Shown here one piece after another: positions 8,139-18,500 of a stretch of DNA of 64,000 nt; the first letter of the stretch is position 1, and every line of letters starts with the position of its first letter. The DNA lies in assembly GCF_900090275.1 (NCBI RefSeq), contig NZ_LT607755.1, positions 1,984,001 to 2,048,000 on the forward strand. Direction: 5' to 3'. Below the pieces are notes generated by a model. It did no database searches. It had not been told where the DNA came from and saw only the letters and a list, made by a program, of their open reading frames with translations. Position numbers and translations under genes: made by a program. This stretch comes from Micromonospora zamorensis (GTDB lineage Bacteria; Actinomycetota; Actinomycetes; Mycobacteriales; Micromonosporaceae).

Positions 8139-9554
8139 TCAGAACCGGGTGTTGTGCAGGGCGTACACCTCCGACTCGGGCATCGCCGCCAGGTCGCGAA
8201 CGTCTGCGCGCTTGATCGCGGTGTAGAGGTCCCGGCGGGGCGAACCCAGCACCGACATCAACAGCTCGTCGCGCTCCAACGCGGCAACCGCCTCAGCCAG
8301 GCTGGCGGGCAGGACGGTGACCCCGCGGCGCCGCAGTTCCGCGTCGGACAGGGTGTTCGGGTCGACGGTCAGTGGCGGGCCTGGATCGAGCCGCCGCCGT
8401 ACCCCGTCCAACCCGGCATGGATGACGGCGCCCAGCGCCAGGTACGGGTTGGCGGTGCCGTCGCATGGCTTGATCTCGACGTTGGTGGTGCCGGACTCGT
8501 CGCCGCCCAGCACCGACGGGACCCGGACCGCGGCCTCGCGGTTGTCGAAGCCGTAACACCCGTAGGCACCGGCCCACCTGCCCCGCACCAGCCGCGCGTA
8601 ACTGTTGACACTGGGGCACAGCAGGGCGGTGAGCGCTGGCAGGTGCGTCAGCACCCCGGCGATGAAGTGGTGCGCGACGTCCGACAGCCCCGCTCCGGGC
8701 GCGGCGAACGCGTTGCCGTCGCGCCAGAGGGACACGTGCAGGTGGTTGCCATTGCCGCGCAGCCCCGACAGCGGCACCGGGGCGAACGTGGCGCGCAGCC
8801 CGTGCTGCCGGGCCAGACCACGGGTGAGTATCCGCTGCCACACGTGGTTGTCGGCGGCACGCAGTGCCGGGGCGGGCCGGACCGTGACCTCGTGCTGGCC
8901 CGGAGAGGTCTCCGGGTGGTACTGCTCCACCGCCACACCGACCGAGCGCAAGGCGCGGATCAGCGCGATCACGTAGCCGTTGGTGACGTCGAACGCCTCG
9001 TTGTCGAGCGTGAGCCCGTCGTCGAACGGCACCCCGTCGCGCAGCAGCGTGAACTCCGGTTCGAACGCGGCCACGACGGCGTACCCCTCCTGGTGGGCCT
9101 CGGCCACGGCGTCGCGGAGGAACGCCCGCGGACACGCACCCCACGGGGCGCCGTCCCTGGTGAGCAGGTCACCGAGCATCGCCGCGGAGCCCGGCGCGTG
9201 CGGCAGCAGCGCCAGGGTGTCCGGGTCGGCGGAGATGCGCACCTCGTCCATCACCGCGAACCCCGGCACCGGCTGGGCCTGGTCCAGCAGGCTCGCCGCC
9301 TGGCGACCCACCGACAGCGGCACCCCCGACCGTAGCCGGCCGGGGAGCACCTCCCGGCCCACGCCCTTGCCCCGGAGGATCCCGTTGTGGTCCACCCACA
9401 GGAAGCGGACGATCTCCAGGTCGTGCCGCTCGACCAGTGCCAGGACGTCCGCCGCGGTCCGGCGCGGCGACCCGTCCACGGGACCGACGTCGTCGGCGGG
9501 TGAACGGGGCAGGCCGGTGGTCACAGATCCCAGCGCGGCGGAGGTGATCGTCAC
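8139..9554 (-). CDS. Glutamine-synthetase-like amide ligase
   Basis: The 471-residue protein has the glutamine synthetase fold: VDHNGILRGK in the N-terminal beta-grasp domain, FEPEFTLL (metal ligands), GNGNHLHVSLW (ATP/metal site), NSYARLVRG, NREAAVRVPS, and EIKPCDGTANPYLALG near the C-terminus. The last block resembles FluG/PuuA-type relatives rather than housekeeping GlnA. It starts with GTG 9554, overlapping the thioesterase stop as GTGA, and ends the leftward biosynthetic operon. Relatives in secondary metabolism form gamma-glutamyl amides or other amides with ATP. It probably glutamylates or amidates an amine intermediate or product; the substrate is unknown. Confidence 0.85.
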   Translation of the reverse strand: MTITSAALGSVTTGLPRSPADDVGPVDGSPRRTAADVLALVERHDLEIVRFLWVDHNGILRGKGVGREVLPGRLRSGVPLSVGRQAASLLDQAQPVPGFAVMDEVRISADPDTLALLPHAPGSAAMLGDLLTRDGAPWGACPRAFLRDAVAEAHQEGYAVVAAFEPEFTLLRDGVPFDDGLTLDNEAFDVTNGYVIALIRALRSVGVAVEQYHPETSPGQHEVTVRPAPALRAADNHVWQRILTRGLARQHGLRATFAPVPLSGLRGNGNHLHVSLWRDGNAFAAPGAGLSDVAHHFIAGVLTHLPALTALLCPSVNSYARLVRGRWAGAYGCYGFDNREAAVRVPSVLGGDESGTTNVEIKPCDGTANPYLALGAVIHAGLDGVRRRLDPGPPLTVDPNTLSDAELRRRGVTVLPASLAEAVAALERDELLMSVLGSPRRDLYTAIKRADVRDLAAMPESEVYALHNTRF

Positions 9555-10303
9555 GGCCCACTCCTCACCGGCGCGGGCAGGCAGTCGCCCAGCAGCGCCA
9601 GCGGTGGCTCGGCCACCAGGTAGAAGTGGTCGCCACGGACACCGTACGCGCGGACCGTCCCGGTGGTCAGCGTCGACCACGGGCGGCAGTCGGCGTCGTC
9701 GTCGGCGTCGCCCACGATCGTCGTCACCGGGCACCGCAGCATCGGCCCCGTTCCCGGTTCGTACGCGTGGAACATCCGGCCGTCGGCACGCACGTACGGC
9801 AGGACCAACTCCTGGAACTCGGGGTCGGCGGCCAACTCCGGGTCCGTGCCGCCGAGCGTCAGCAGGCGCTGCACGACCGCCGCGTCGTTCAGGTCGTCCG
9901 GGTCCGACAACTGCTCCGGCCCTGGGTACGGCGCGTCGCGCGATCCCGACGCGAACAGGTGGAACGGCTCGATCCCACGCTCCTGCAGCGCGACAGCGGT
10001 CTCCAGGGCGATGGCCGCGCCCATGCTGTGACCGAACAGGATCAGCGGCCGGTCCGCCAACGGCACCAGCGCCTCGGTGATCTGCACGGCGAGCTGGCGA
10101 AGGTCGGTGGGCGGCGGTTCGGCGATCCGGTGCGCGCGACCGGGATAGCAGACAGCGTGCACCTCGACGCCGGGCAGACGCCCGCCCCACGAATGGAACA
10201 TGGCGGCGGAGCCGCCCGCGTGGGGGAAGCACACCAGACGCACGTCCGGGTCGGTGAGCGGCGCTGGGCACCGCAGCCAGGTGGTGGATTCGCGCATCGT
10301 CAT
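9551..10303 (-). CDS. Type II thioesterase
   Basis: This 250-residue alpha/beta hydrolase shows FPHAGGSAAMFHSW near the N-terminus, the nucleophile elbow FGHSMGAAIA, and a late GDHFYL with the catalytic histidine. This is the usual pattern and length of stand-alone editing thioesterases that free misloaded carrier proteins. ATG 10303 overlaps the stop of the A-T gene (TGATG), with AGGAGG 7 bases upstream. No integrated thioesterase domain was found in the assembly-line proteins, so it might also serve in product release. Confidence 0.9.
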   Translation of the reverse strand: MTMRESTTWLRCPAPLTDPDVRLVCFPHAGGSAAMFHSWGGRLPGVEVHAVCYPGRAHRIAEPPPTDLRQLAVQITEALVPLADRPLILFGHSMGAAIALETAVALQERGIEPFHLFASGSRDAPYPGPEQLSDPDDLNDAAVVQRLLTLGGTDPELAADPEFQELVLPYVRADGRMFHAYEPGTGPMLRCPVTTIVGDADDDADCRPWSTLTTGTVRAYGVRGDHFYLVAEPPLALLGDCLPAPVRSGP

Positions 10304-12270
10304 CACTCTGCCTCCTGCATCAGGCCGGTACGCCGGGCGCGCAGCGCGCGGGCCCGCTGGGCACGGGCGGAGCGTGCCTCGCCGGTGGCCGTGTCGGCGT
10401 CAGCCGCGTCGCCGCCGTCGCGCAGCAGCGCCACCTGCGACGCCACAGTGGTGTGCTGGAACAGGGCGACCACCGACAGCCGGCACCCGGTACGCCGCTC
10501 CAGCGTGTCTCGTAGCCGGAACATCGCCAGCGAGTGACCGCCCAGGTCGAAGAAGTTGACGTTGGCGGGGACGTCGTCGCGCTGCAGCACATCGGTCCAC
10601 GCCGCACTGACCTGCACGGCCAGCTCGGCCGGGTCCGCTGTGGGCGGTCGGGCCGGTCCGGCCGGCGTCGCCGCCTCGGCGGTCACTGGGCCGGCGTCGG
10701 CCAGGCCGCGCAGTGCGGCCCGATCGGTCTTGCCGTTGGCCGTGCGCGGGAAGTGGTCCAGGACCACGATCCGGCTCGGCACCATGACCGCCGGAACCCG
10801 GTCGGCCATCTGCCGTCGCAGGGACTCCGGAGCAGCTCCGGCGGGGGAGAGGACGAAGCCGACCAGCTCGGTGTCACCGGCGGCGGGGACGACCACGGCC
10901 TCGCGGACGCCGGGCAGCGCGCACAGCTGTGCCTCGACGGCCGAAAGCTCGATCCGATGACCGCGGACCTTGACCTGATGGTCCCGGCGACCGAGGAACT
11001 CCAGGGTGCCGTCGTTGGTCCACCGGCACAGGTCACCGGTGCGGTACATCCGCTCGCCTGGGATGGCCGCGAACGGATCGTCGCGGAACGCCCGGGCCGT
11101 GGCCTCGGGCCGCCCGTGGTAGCCGCGGGCCACACCGGCGCCGGCCACGTACAGCTCGCCCGACTCGCCGACGGGGACCGGGCACAGCTGCTCGTCCAGG
11201 AGGTACACCCGGGCGCCTGGGATGGGGCGGCCGATGGTCACCGGGGCTGGTGCGGTGAAACGCTGGTAGGTCGCCCACACGGTCGCCTCCGTCGGGCCGT
11301 ACTCGTTCACCAGCTCGCAGCGACCGGAGGTCTCGACGAAGTGCCGCTCCACCAGCTCCTGCGGCAGGGCCTCACCGGCCACGATCGCGGTCCGCAGCGA
11401 CTCCAGGCGGCCCCCTCCCATGCGCGCGGCGGCATCGAGCAGGTAGCTGTACAGCGAGGGGATGCACAGCAGATGGGTGGCCCTGTGGTCGTCGACCAGT
11501 CTGACCAACTGCTCCGGGTCGCGTACCTGCGCGCCGGTTGCCACGATCAGGCAGCCGCCTGCGGTCAGCGTGCCCCACAGGCCGGCCACCGAGGAATCGA
11601 AGCTGAGCGGGGACACCAGCAGGAACGTGGGTTCGCCCGGGTAGACCAGGCGCCGGGCCAGGGTCGAGGCGGCCAACTGCCCGTGCTCGACCACCACGCC
11701 CTTGGGCTCCCCGGTGCTGCCGGAGGTGTAGATGAGGTACGCCGAGTCGGCGAGCAGCACGGGGACGTCGACCGGTGCCCCGTCGGTGCCGGCGGCGGTG
11801 TCGCCTGCCGTGACCGGCACCAGGGGCAGGCCCGTGCCCGCCAGGCGGTCGGCGGTGCCGTCACTGACCAGGGCCGCGCTGACCTGGGCATCGGCGAGGA
11901 TCTCGGCCAACCGCTGGTCGGGCTGGCCGGGGTCCAGGGGTACGTACGCCGCGCCGCAGCGCAGCACGGCGAGGATGGCGGCGACGGTGGCCGTGCTGGC
12001 TTCGGCGAGGACCGCCACCCGGTCGCCGCGGCCCACACCGGCGTTCGTGAGCGCGGCGGCGATTCGGGAGCTGCGTGTGCCGAGTTCGGCGTAGCTCATC
12101 TCGTCGGTGCCGCAGCGCACCGCCGGCCGGGACGGCGTGCGCGCGGCCACCGCGGTCACCAGGTCCGGCACCGGCGGCAGCGGACCGTCCGGCAGGGGAC
12201 CGCCGAGGTACGCCGGGCACGGCAGGTCGGCCGGTGTGCCCAGCGGCGGGGTTATCGACAGCGTGGTCAT
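10303..12270 (-). CDS. NRPS adenylation-thiolation (A-T) protein
   Basis: The 655-residue protein is an adenylation domain (about 20-530) plus a carrier domain, with phosphopantetheine serine S580 in FFDLGGHSL. A3 reads YTSGSTGEPKG, A5 NEYGPTE, A7 YRTGD and A10 NGKTDRAAL. The ten specificity positions, aligned by eye to GrsA, read D-S-A-C-I-A-E-V-W-K, which I cannot assign to a residue. There is no condensation domain, so it loads an amino acid for the KS of the neighbouring PKS or the C domain at 15533-18781. The start has AAGGAG 7 bases upstream. The tail is Arg/Ala-rich and may dock. Confidence 0.92.
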   Translation of the reverse strand: MTTLSITPPLGTPADLPCPAYLGGPLPDGPLPPVPDLVTAVAARTPSRPAVRCGTDEMSYAELGTRSSRIAAALTNAGVGRGDRVAVLAEASTATVAAILAVLRCGAAYVPLDPGQPDQRLAEILADAQVSAALVSDGTADRLAGTGLPLVPVTAGDTAAGTDGAPVDVPVLLADSAYLIYTSGSTGEPKGVVVEHGQLAASTLARRLVYPGEPTFLLVSPLSFDSSVAGLWGTLTAGGCLIVATGAQVRDPEQLVRLVDDHRATHLLCIPSLYSYLLDAAARMGGGRLESLRTAIVAGEALPQELVERHFVETSGRCELVNEYGPTEATVWATYQRFTAPAPVTIGRPIPGARVYLLDEQLCPVPVGESGELYVAGAGVARGYHGRPEATARAFRDDPFAAIPGERMYRTGDLCRWTNDGTLEFLGRRDHQVKVRGHRIELSAVEAQLCALPGVREAVVVPAAGDTELVGFVLSPAGAAPESLRRQMADRVPAVMVPSRIVVLDHFPRTANGKTDRAALRGLADAGPVTAEAATPAGPARPPTADPAELAVQVSAAWTDVLQRDDVPANVNFFDLGGHSLAMFRLRDTLERRTGCRLSVVALFQHTTVASQVALLRDGGDAADADTATGEARSARAQRARALRARRTGLMQEAE

Positions 12271-12349
12271 GGACGAGCTCCTTCTTCCCTGGTGACAAGG
12301 GTGCGGACGGAGGTGCGGTAGCGGCGGACGGTGGCCGCCCCGGCGTCGA

Positions 12350-15300
12350 TCAGCCAACCGCGACAGGTGCGCGGTCGCTGTCGACCAGGGCTCGGCACAT
12401 CGACGTGTGATCGCCGAGCGTCGGGCGGGTCATGAGGTCGCGGATCGGCACCCGGATGCCGAGTTCGGTGCGTAGCCGGCGAGCCAGGTGGGTGATGCTC
12501 AGCGAGTCGCCGCCCAGCGCGAAGAAGTCGGCGTCATCGGACAACTGGTCCCGACCGAGCAGATCGGTCCACAGCCGGCCGAGCAGCGACGGCACGTCCT
12601 GCTCGAAGGCCCCGGCCGGGCGATCGGTGCCAGGCGCCGCGCCGATGCCATCGTCGCGCCCGGTCGCAAACACGGTCGCAGCCGAAGCCGCGGCGGTGAC
12701 GGGCAGCGGGACGACAGCCGACGGGTTGTGCCCGGCGGGCGCCGGTCTGGCCTCGACGGCCAGGTGGCGTGGCCCGTGGAAGGCGTAGCCGGGAAGGTGG
12801 ACGCGGCGCCCGGTGGGCCACGTCGCGTCGATGTCCACCGGCTGACCGACGGTCCACAGTCGTCCCAGGGCGTCGGGCACCGCCTCGTCGTCGGCGCCGG
12901 GCCGACCGCCGCACAGCGGCACGGCGGTGAGGCCGCCGCTCTCCGCCAGAATGGACAGTGCGTGGCCTGGCCCGACCTCGACCACGACCGCATCGGTGAA
13001 CCGCTCGCCCAGCCGTTGCAGTGATGGTCCGAACCGCACCGTGTGGCGCGCCTGTGCGGTGAACAGGGTCGCGCCAACAGGGGCTCCCGGGAGGAGCAGT
13101 TCACCGCTGTTGGTTGCCCACGGCAGCGTGGGCGGTCCGAGTCGCATCCCGGCCAGTGCCTCCCGCAGTGGCGCAACCGCGGCGTCGACGAGCGCGGTGT
13201 GGAACGCGCGCCGGCTGCGCAGCCGCCGCGCACGCACCCGGCCGCTCAGCCAGGCCTCAAAAGCGTCGACGACGTCCGGCGGGCCGGCCACCACGGTGTG
13301 GTCGGGAGAGTTAACGGCGGCGGTCTCCAGCGCCAGGCCGGATGCGTGTACCAGGTCAGCGGTGTCCTGTTCGCCGCAGGTCAAGGCGAGCATGGCACCG
13401 GGTGGGCACTGCTGCATGGCCGCCCCGCGCACGGTCACCAGCCGGGCGGCGTCGGCCAGGTCGAGCACACCGGCCACGCACGCAGCGGTGATCTCGCCGA
13501 GACTGTGCCCGGTGACGGCCGCCGGGTGCAGGCCGAGCCCGCGCAGCGCCATCGCGGCGGCGTACTCCACAGCGAACAGGGCGGGCTGGGCCAGGGCGGT
13601 CTCGGCCAGGTCGTCGGCGGGGAAACCCGGGTCGAGCAGCGCGCGGCCGACCAGTTCAGCGGTGGTGGGGTCGTACTCGTCGAGCACTGTCGCCAGCGCG
13701 GCGCTGAAGCCGGGCAGGTCGGCGGCCAGCGGCCGGGCCATGCCGGGGTACTGGGCGCCCTGCCCGGGAAAGGCGAACACCAGCGGTGCCGGGCCGGTCG
13801 CGGGTACGCGGCCGCGCGCAGTGGTGCCACGGGAGGCCAGCCGCTCGGCGAGTTCGTCGGTGTCGGTTCCGATGACGGCGAGTCGCTCGGCCAGGTGTGC
13901 TCGGCCGGTAGCCAGGGTTCGCACCACGTCCTGCGGCAGGACGTCGTGGGTGCGGAGGTGCGCGGCGAGCCGGGTGGCGGCGCGGTCCAGCGCGGCACCA
14001 TCGGCTGCGGACAGCACGACCAGGTGGCGGCCGGTGCTGGCGCCGCGGCGGGCGGTGCTGTCGACCGGGGGCTGCTCCACGACCACGTGGGCGTTGGTGC
14101 CGCCGACGCCGAACGCGCTGACCCCGGCGCGCCGAGGTTCCGTGCCGGGCCATGACCGAGCCTGCCCGGGCACGTACAGCGGCGACCCGTCGTGTTCGAG
14201 GAGCGGGTTGAGCGTGCTGTGCCCGGCGACCGGAGGGATCACCCCTTCCCGGACCACCATGATCGCCTTGATCAGGCCGGCCACACCCGCGGCGTTGTCG
14301 AGGTGGCCGGTGTTCGCCTTCAGCGCGCCGACAGCGACCTGGCCGGGGCGGGCACCACTCGCGCGCAGGGCCGCGGATGCGGCCGCCCACTCGATGGGGT
14401 CGCCGATGCGGGTGCCGGTGCCGTGGCTCTCCAGGTATCCGATGGAGTCGCCGTCGACGTCGGCGGCCCGCAGGGCAGCGCGGATGACGGCCTGTTGGCC
14501 TTCGACGGACGGCGCGTAGTAGCCGGCCTTCGCCGAGCCGTCGTTGTTGATGGCGGTACCCAGGATGACCCCGTGCGGAGCGGGACCGTCGTCGAGGGCG
14601 TCGGCGAGGCGCCGCAGCACCACGCAGGCGACACCGGATCCGGCGACGATGCCGTCGGCGCTCGCGTCGAACGGGCGGCAGTGGCCGGTGGGGGAGTGGA
14701 TGCCGCCCGGCACGTGCAGGTGCCCCGCCTGTGGGAAGGCCATCCCGGCGGCGACCACGAGCGCCTGGTCGCAGTCGCCGTTGAGCAGTGCCTGCGCGGC
14801 GAGGTGTACCGCCACCAGCGACGACGAGCAGGCGGTCTGCACCGCCAGTGCGGGGCCGTTCAGGTTCAGCCGGTAGGACAGGAGGCTGGCCAGGAAGTCG
14901 GGCTCGGTGCCGTGCAGCGCGTCCTCCAGTGTCAGCGGCGTGAGCTGGCCGCCGGCCACCATCCGCCGCAGGTAGTCGCTGCTGCTGGCGCTGGCGAACA
15001 CACCGGTGGTGAGGCCGGTGTCGAGCGGGTTGGCGCCGGCGTCCTCAAGGGCCGACCAGGCGCACTCCAGCATCAGCCGGTGCTGCGGGTCGAGCATCTC
15101 GGCCTCGCGCGGGCTCATCCGGAACAGCACGTGGTCGAACCGGTCGGCGTCGGCGAGGTGGCCGTGCACCGCCACGTAGTCCGGGTCGTCGAGCAGGTCC
15201 GGGGGCACCCCTTCGGATGCGAGTTCCTGTCGCTGGTAACGACGGGTGAGCACCTGGCCGGCAGTGAGAGCGTCCCACCACTGGGTCAGCTCCGATGAGC

Positions 15301-15358
15301 CGGGAAACCTGCCGGCCATGCCGGATACGGCGATGTCGAGGGAACGGTCGCGTGCCAT
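12350..15358 (-). CDS. Type I PKS module KS-AT-ACP
   Basis: This 1002-residue protein has a ketosynthase with C177 (TACSSS), H312 (HGTGT) and H352 (NTGHLDNA). The acyltransferase has GQGAQ, S619 in GHSLG, and RAFH at 717-720, which resembles the HAFH of malonyl-specific domains. The carrier serine is S952 (GGDSLS). The stretch between AT and ACP is too short for KR, DH or ER domains, so a beta-ketone should be left. It is first in the leftward operon with the A-T, thioesterase and GS-like genes. It probably extends an aminoacyl unit by one C2 unit. The start ATG follows AAAGGTGG. Confidence 0.93.
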   Translation of the reverse strand: MARDRSLDIAVSGMAGRFPGSSELTQWWDALTAGQVLTRRYQRQELASEGVPPDLLDDPDYVAVHGHLADADRFDHVLFRMSPREAEMLDPQHRLMLECAWSALEDAGANPLDTGLTTGVFASASSSDYLRRMVAGGQLTPLTLEDALHGTEPDFLASLLSYRLNLNGPALAVQTACSSSLVAVHLAAQALLNGDCDQALVVAAGMAFPQAGHLHVPGGIHSPTGHCRPFDASADGIVAGSGVACVVLRRLADALDDGPAPHGVILGTAINNDGSAKAGYYAPSVEGQQAVIRAALRAADVDGDSIGYLESHGTGTRIGDPIEWAAASAALRASGARPGQVAVGALKANTGHLDNAAGVAGLIKAIMVVREGVIPPVAGHSTLNPLLEHDGSPLYVPGQARSWPGTEPRRAGVSAFGVGGTNAHVVVEQPPVDSTARRGASTGRHLVVLSAADGAALDRAATRLAAHLRTHDVLPQDVVRTLATGRAHLAERLAVIGTDTDELAERLASRGTTARGRVPATGPAPLVFAFPGQGAQYPGMARPLAADLPGFSAALATVLDEYDPTTAELVGRALLDPGFPADDLAETALAQPALFAVEYAAAMALRGLGLHPAAVTGHSLGEITAACVAGVLDLADAARLVTVRGAAMQQCPPGAMLALTCGEQDTADLVHASGLALETAAVNSPDHTVVAGPPDVVDAFEAWLSGRVRARRLRSRRAFHTALVDAAVAPLREALAGMRLGPPTLPWATNSGELLLPGAPVGATLFTAQARHTVRFGPSLQRLGERFTDAVVVEVGPGHALSILAESGGLTAVPLCGGRPGADDEAVPDALGRLWTVGQPVDIDATWPTGRRVHLPGYAFHGPRHLAVEARPAPAGHNPSAVVPLPVTAAASAATVFATGRDDGIGAAPGTDRPAGAFEQDVPSLLGRLWTDLLGRDQLSDDADFFALGGDSLSITHLARRLRTELGIRVPIRDLMTRPTLGDHTSMCRALVDSDRAPVAVG

Positions 15359-15426
15359 GCACCCACCTTTGATCGGTCACCAGGAGCACCGTCCGGCGTG
15401 GATCGATGCGGTCTACATGCCCGGGC

Positions 15427-15464
15427 TTGCCAGTAGGTTGCCAGACTAGGCAATGTCATGGCAA
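15427..15464. promoter_or_regulatory. Four-copy TTGCCA/GGCAA array in the PKS/NRPS divergent promoter
   Basis: TTGCCA at 15427, TTGCCA at 15438, AGGCAA at 15448 and TGGCAA at 15459 are spaced 11, 10 and 11 bp. They sit in the 174-bp gap that separates both biosynthetic operons (starts at 15358 and 15533). A single array could therefore control both directions. It is the best multi-copy match to the boxes near position 300. Confidence 0.6.
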
Positions 15465-15532
15465 CGTTCGTGTTGAACATGGCGACGCACGTCGCCTGAT
15501 CACCCCGAGAGGTACCGACGAGGGGAAACAGC

Positions 15533-18500
15533 GTGCACGCAGACCCGCGATGGTCGGTCGGCTCGCCCAACACCGCTCCGGCGGAAGGGCTGCACCAGAC
15601 CGTGGCCCGGCAGGCGCGGTGCCGACCCGGCGCCGCCGCCGTCGTGGAGGGCCCTCGCACGATCACGTACGCGCAGCTCGACGCCGCCGCGGATGCCTGG
15701 GCGGCGGGCCTGGTCGCCGCCGGGGTGCGACCCGGCGACCGGGTGCCGATCCTGCTGCCACGCAGCGCCGACCTGGTCGTCGCGCTGCTGGCAGTGCTCA
15801 AGACCGGAGCCGCCTACTGCCTGCTGCCGCCGGACTGGCCCGCGCCGCGCCTCGACGCCGTGCTCACGGACCTGCGGCCCCCACTGGTGGTCACCGGCAC
15901 CGAACCAGCCGGAGACCTTGCGGCGCCGGCATGGCCGATCTCGGCCGCACCGGTCAGCGCGGGCCCCGGTTTCCGGTCTGTGGCCGTCGCCGCTGCCGAC
16001 CCGTGTTGCGTCTTCTTCACCTCCGGCACGACTGGTCGGCCGAAGGGGGTGGTCAGCCCGCACGGGGCCACGGCCCGCCTGTTGCAGCCCGGCGGCTTCG
16101 CCCGCTTCGACCACCGGACGGTGATCCCGCTCGCGGCCGCCACCCCCTGGGACGCGTTCTCCCTCGAACTGTGGTCCGCCCTGCTCAACGGCGGCACCTC
16201 GGTGATCGTGGCCGATCCCTACCTGTCGGCGTCGGCCCTGCGCCACGGGGTGGCCCGGCACGGTGCGAACACCGCGTGGTGCACCGCAAGCCTGTTCAAT
16301 CTGATCATGGACGAGGCGCCCGACGCGTTCGAGGGCCTGGACCAGGTGATGATCGGCGGGGAGCGGTTGTCCGTGCCGCACGTACGCCGGTTCCTGGCGC
16401 TGTATCCCGACACCGTCCTGCTCAACGGTTACGGCCCGGTCGAGTGCACGGTCTTCGCGACCACCCACCGCATCGGCGCCGACGACTGCGAGCGGCCCGG
16501 CGGCATTCCGCTCGGGCGACCCGTGCCCGGCACCGAGGTGTACGTGTTGGACGGACAGCGCCCCTGCGCTGTCGGCGAAACCGGCGAGATCTGCCTGGCC
16601 GGCGACGGCCTGGCGATCGAGTACCTCGGTGACCCCGCCCTCACCGCCGTCAAGTTCACCCGGATCCGCGTCGGCGATCGTGACGTCCGCGTCTACCGCA
16701 CCGGCGACCTCGGCACCTGGGACGAGGACGGACTGCTGCACCTGAGCGGCCGCGCCGACCGTCAGCTCAAGATCCGTGGCAACCGGGTGGAGCCGGCCGA
16801 GGTCGAACGCCAGATCGAGGAACTGCTCTCCGACGTACGGCACTGCCGGGTGGTGGCCCGCGCCACCGGGCGCGGCGACCGGGAGCTGGTGGCGTTCTGC
16901 GTGCCCGTCCGCGACGGTGACCCGCTGCCCGATGCGACGTCCCGGATCCGCGACGCGCTCGTCGCCTACCACCGTCCGGCCGCAGTGGTCAGCGTCGGCG
17001 CGTTTCCGCTCACGGCCCAGGGCAAGCTGGACGAGCGGGCGCTGCTGGCGCTGCTGACACCCCCCGCCGTCAACTCCGACCCGGTCGCGGGCTGCGACCC
17101 GGCCACCCTCGGCGACCCGGTGCTGCGTGACGTCGCCGAGTGCTCCGCCGCCGTCCTCGGTGTCGGCACGATCCCGCTGGACACGCCGTTCCCCGAGATG
17201 GGCCTGACCTCGCTCGACGCCGGCCGGGTGTGTGCCCGTCTCTCGGCGCGCACCGGCATTCCGGTGCCGGTGTCCTGGCTGTACGAGTACCCGACAGTCA
17301 CCGGCCTTGCTCGCCGGCTGTCCGACGCGACCGCCGTCCCGGGGGCAGGGCGGGAGGCGGCCCTGTCAGTACCCGACGACGACGCGGCCCCGCTGACCGC
17401 CGTCCAGGTCATGCAACTGACCCGGGAACTGCTGAACCCGGCCGACCGTACCGGGCACTGCCTGCTCAGCTGGGTCGTCGAGGGCGAACTCGACAGGTCG
17501 GCCCTGTCCGTCGCGATCGCTGCCGTACACCTGCGCCACGAGTCACTGCGCGCGGCATACCTGCTCGACCCGGAGCCGGCGGCGTATCCCGACGACGTGC
17601 CGGCGCCCGCGCTGACTGTGCTGCCGCCGCAGGCCGGCGTCGACGCGGCCCTCGCCGCCGCCCGCGAGGTGCTCGCCGCGCCGCTGGCACCGCAGGACGC
17701 CCAGGTGTGGCACACCGTCCTCGTGCCTGTCGACGTGCCGGAGCCGGCAGCGCCCACGGCCGTGTTCGGATGCGCGGTGCACCACGTCGCCTTCGACGGC
17801 TGGTCCGAGGCCGTCCTCGCCAACGATCTCAGCACCGCGTACCGGATCGCCCTGGGCGGCGCCAACCCCGACCGGGTCGCGGTCGCGCTCGGGCCCGGCC
17901 CGGCCCTGGCCGACCTGGTCCGCGCCGAACTGGCCCGCTGCCGGCTGGCCGAGCCCGAACGCCGCCTCGCCGAGGTGCGCGCCGCCCTGGCGGGTGTGCC
18001 GCCGTTGCGGTGGTCGTCCGATCCGTCAACCCTCGACGGCGACGGCACGGGTTCCGACGGCCGCGTCGCATTCGCCGAGTTCGCCGCAGCCGACGGTGCG
18101 ACCGCGTTCGACCCCTCCACCGGCACGACGGCACCAGCTGCGATCGTGCCGATCAGGTCGCGTCGGCAACCCGAGCGGGTCGAGGTCAGGCTGGCCGCGG
18201 ACGCCCTCGCGGCCGTTGACGCCGCCGCCGCAGCAGCCAACGTCACCCGCTTCGTCGTCCTCCTCGCCCTCTGGGCGGCCAGCGTCGCCGACGTCACCGG
18301 CCAGCGGGACGTCGCCTTCGGGGTGCCGGTGGCCCGCCGCGACGACCCCGCCCTGGAAGGCGCGATCGGCTGCCACATCACCATGGTCTGCCTGCGGCTG
18401 CGCGATGCCGCGTGCGCCGGCGACACCGGTGCCGTCCGGATCGTGGGCCGCAACGTCCAACAGATGCTCGCGGCCCAGAGTCTGGCCGGATTCCACCTGC

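Noticed and set aside
10534..12321. Long plus-strand frame opposite the A-T gene
   Set aside because: The minus strand carries all adenylation core motifs; the plus translation is a GC-bias artefact.
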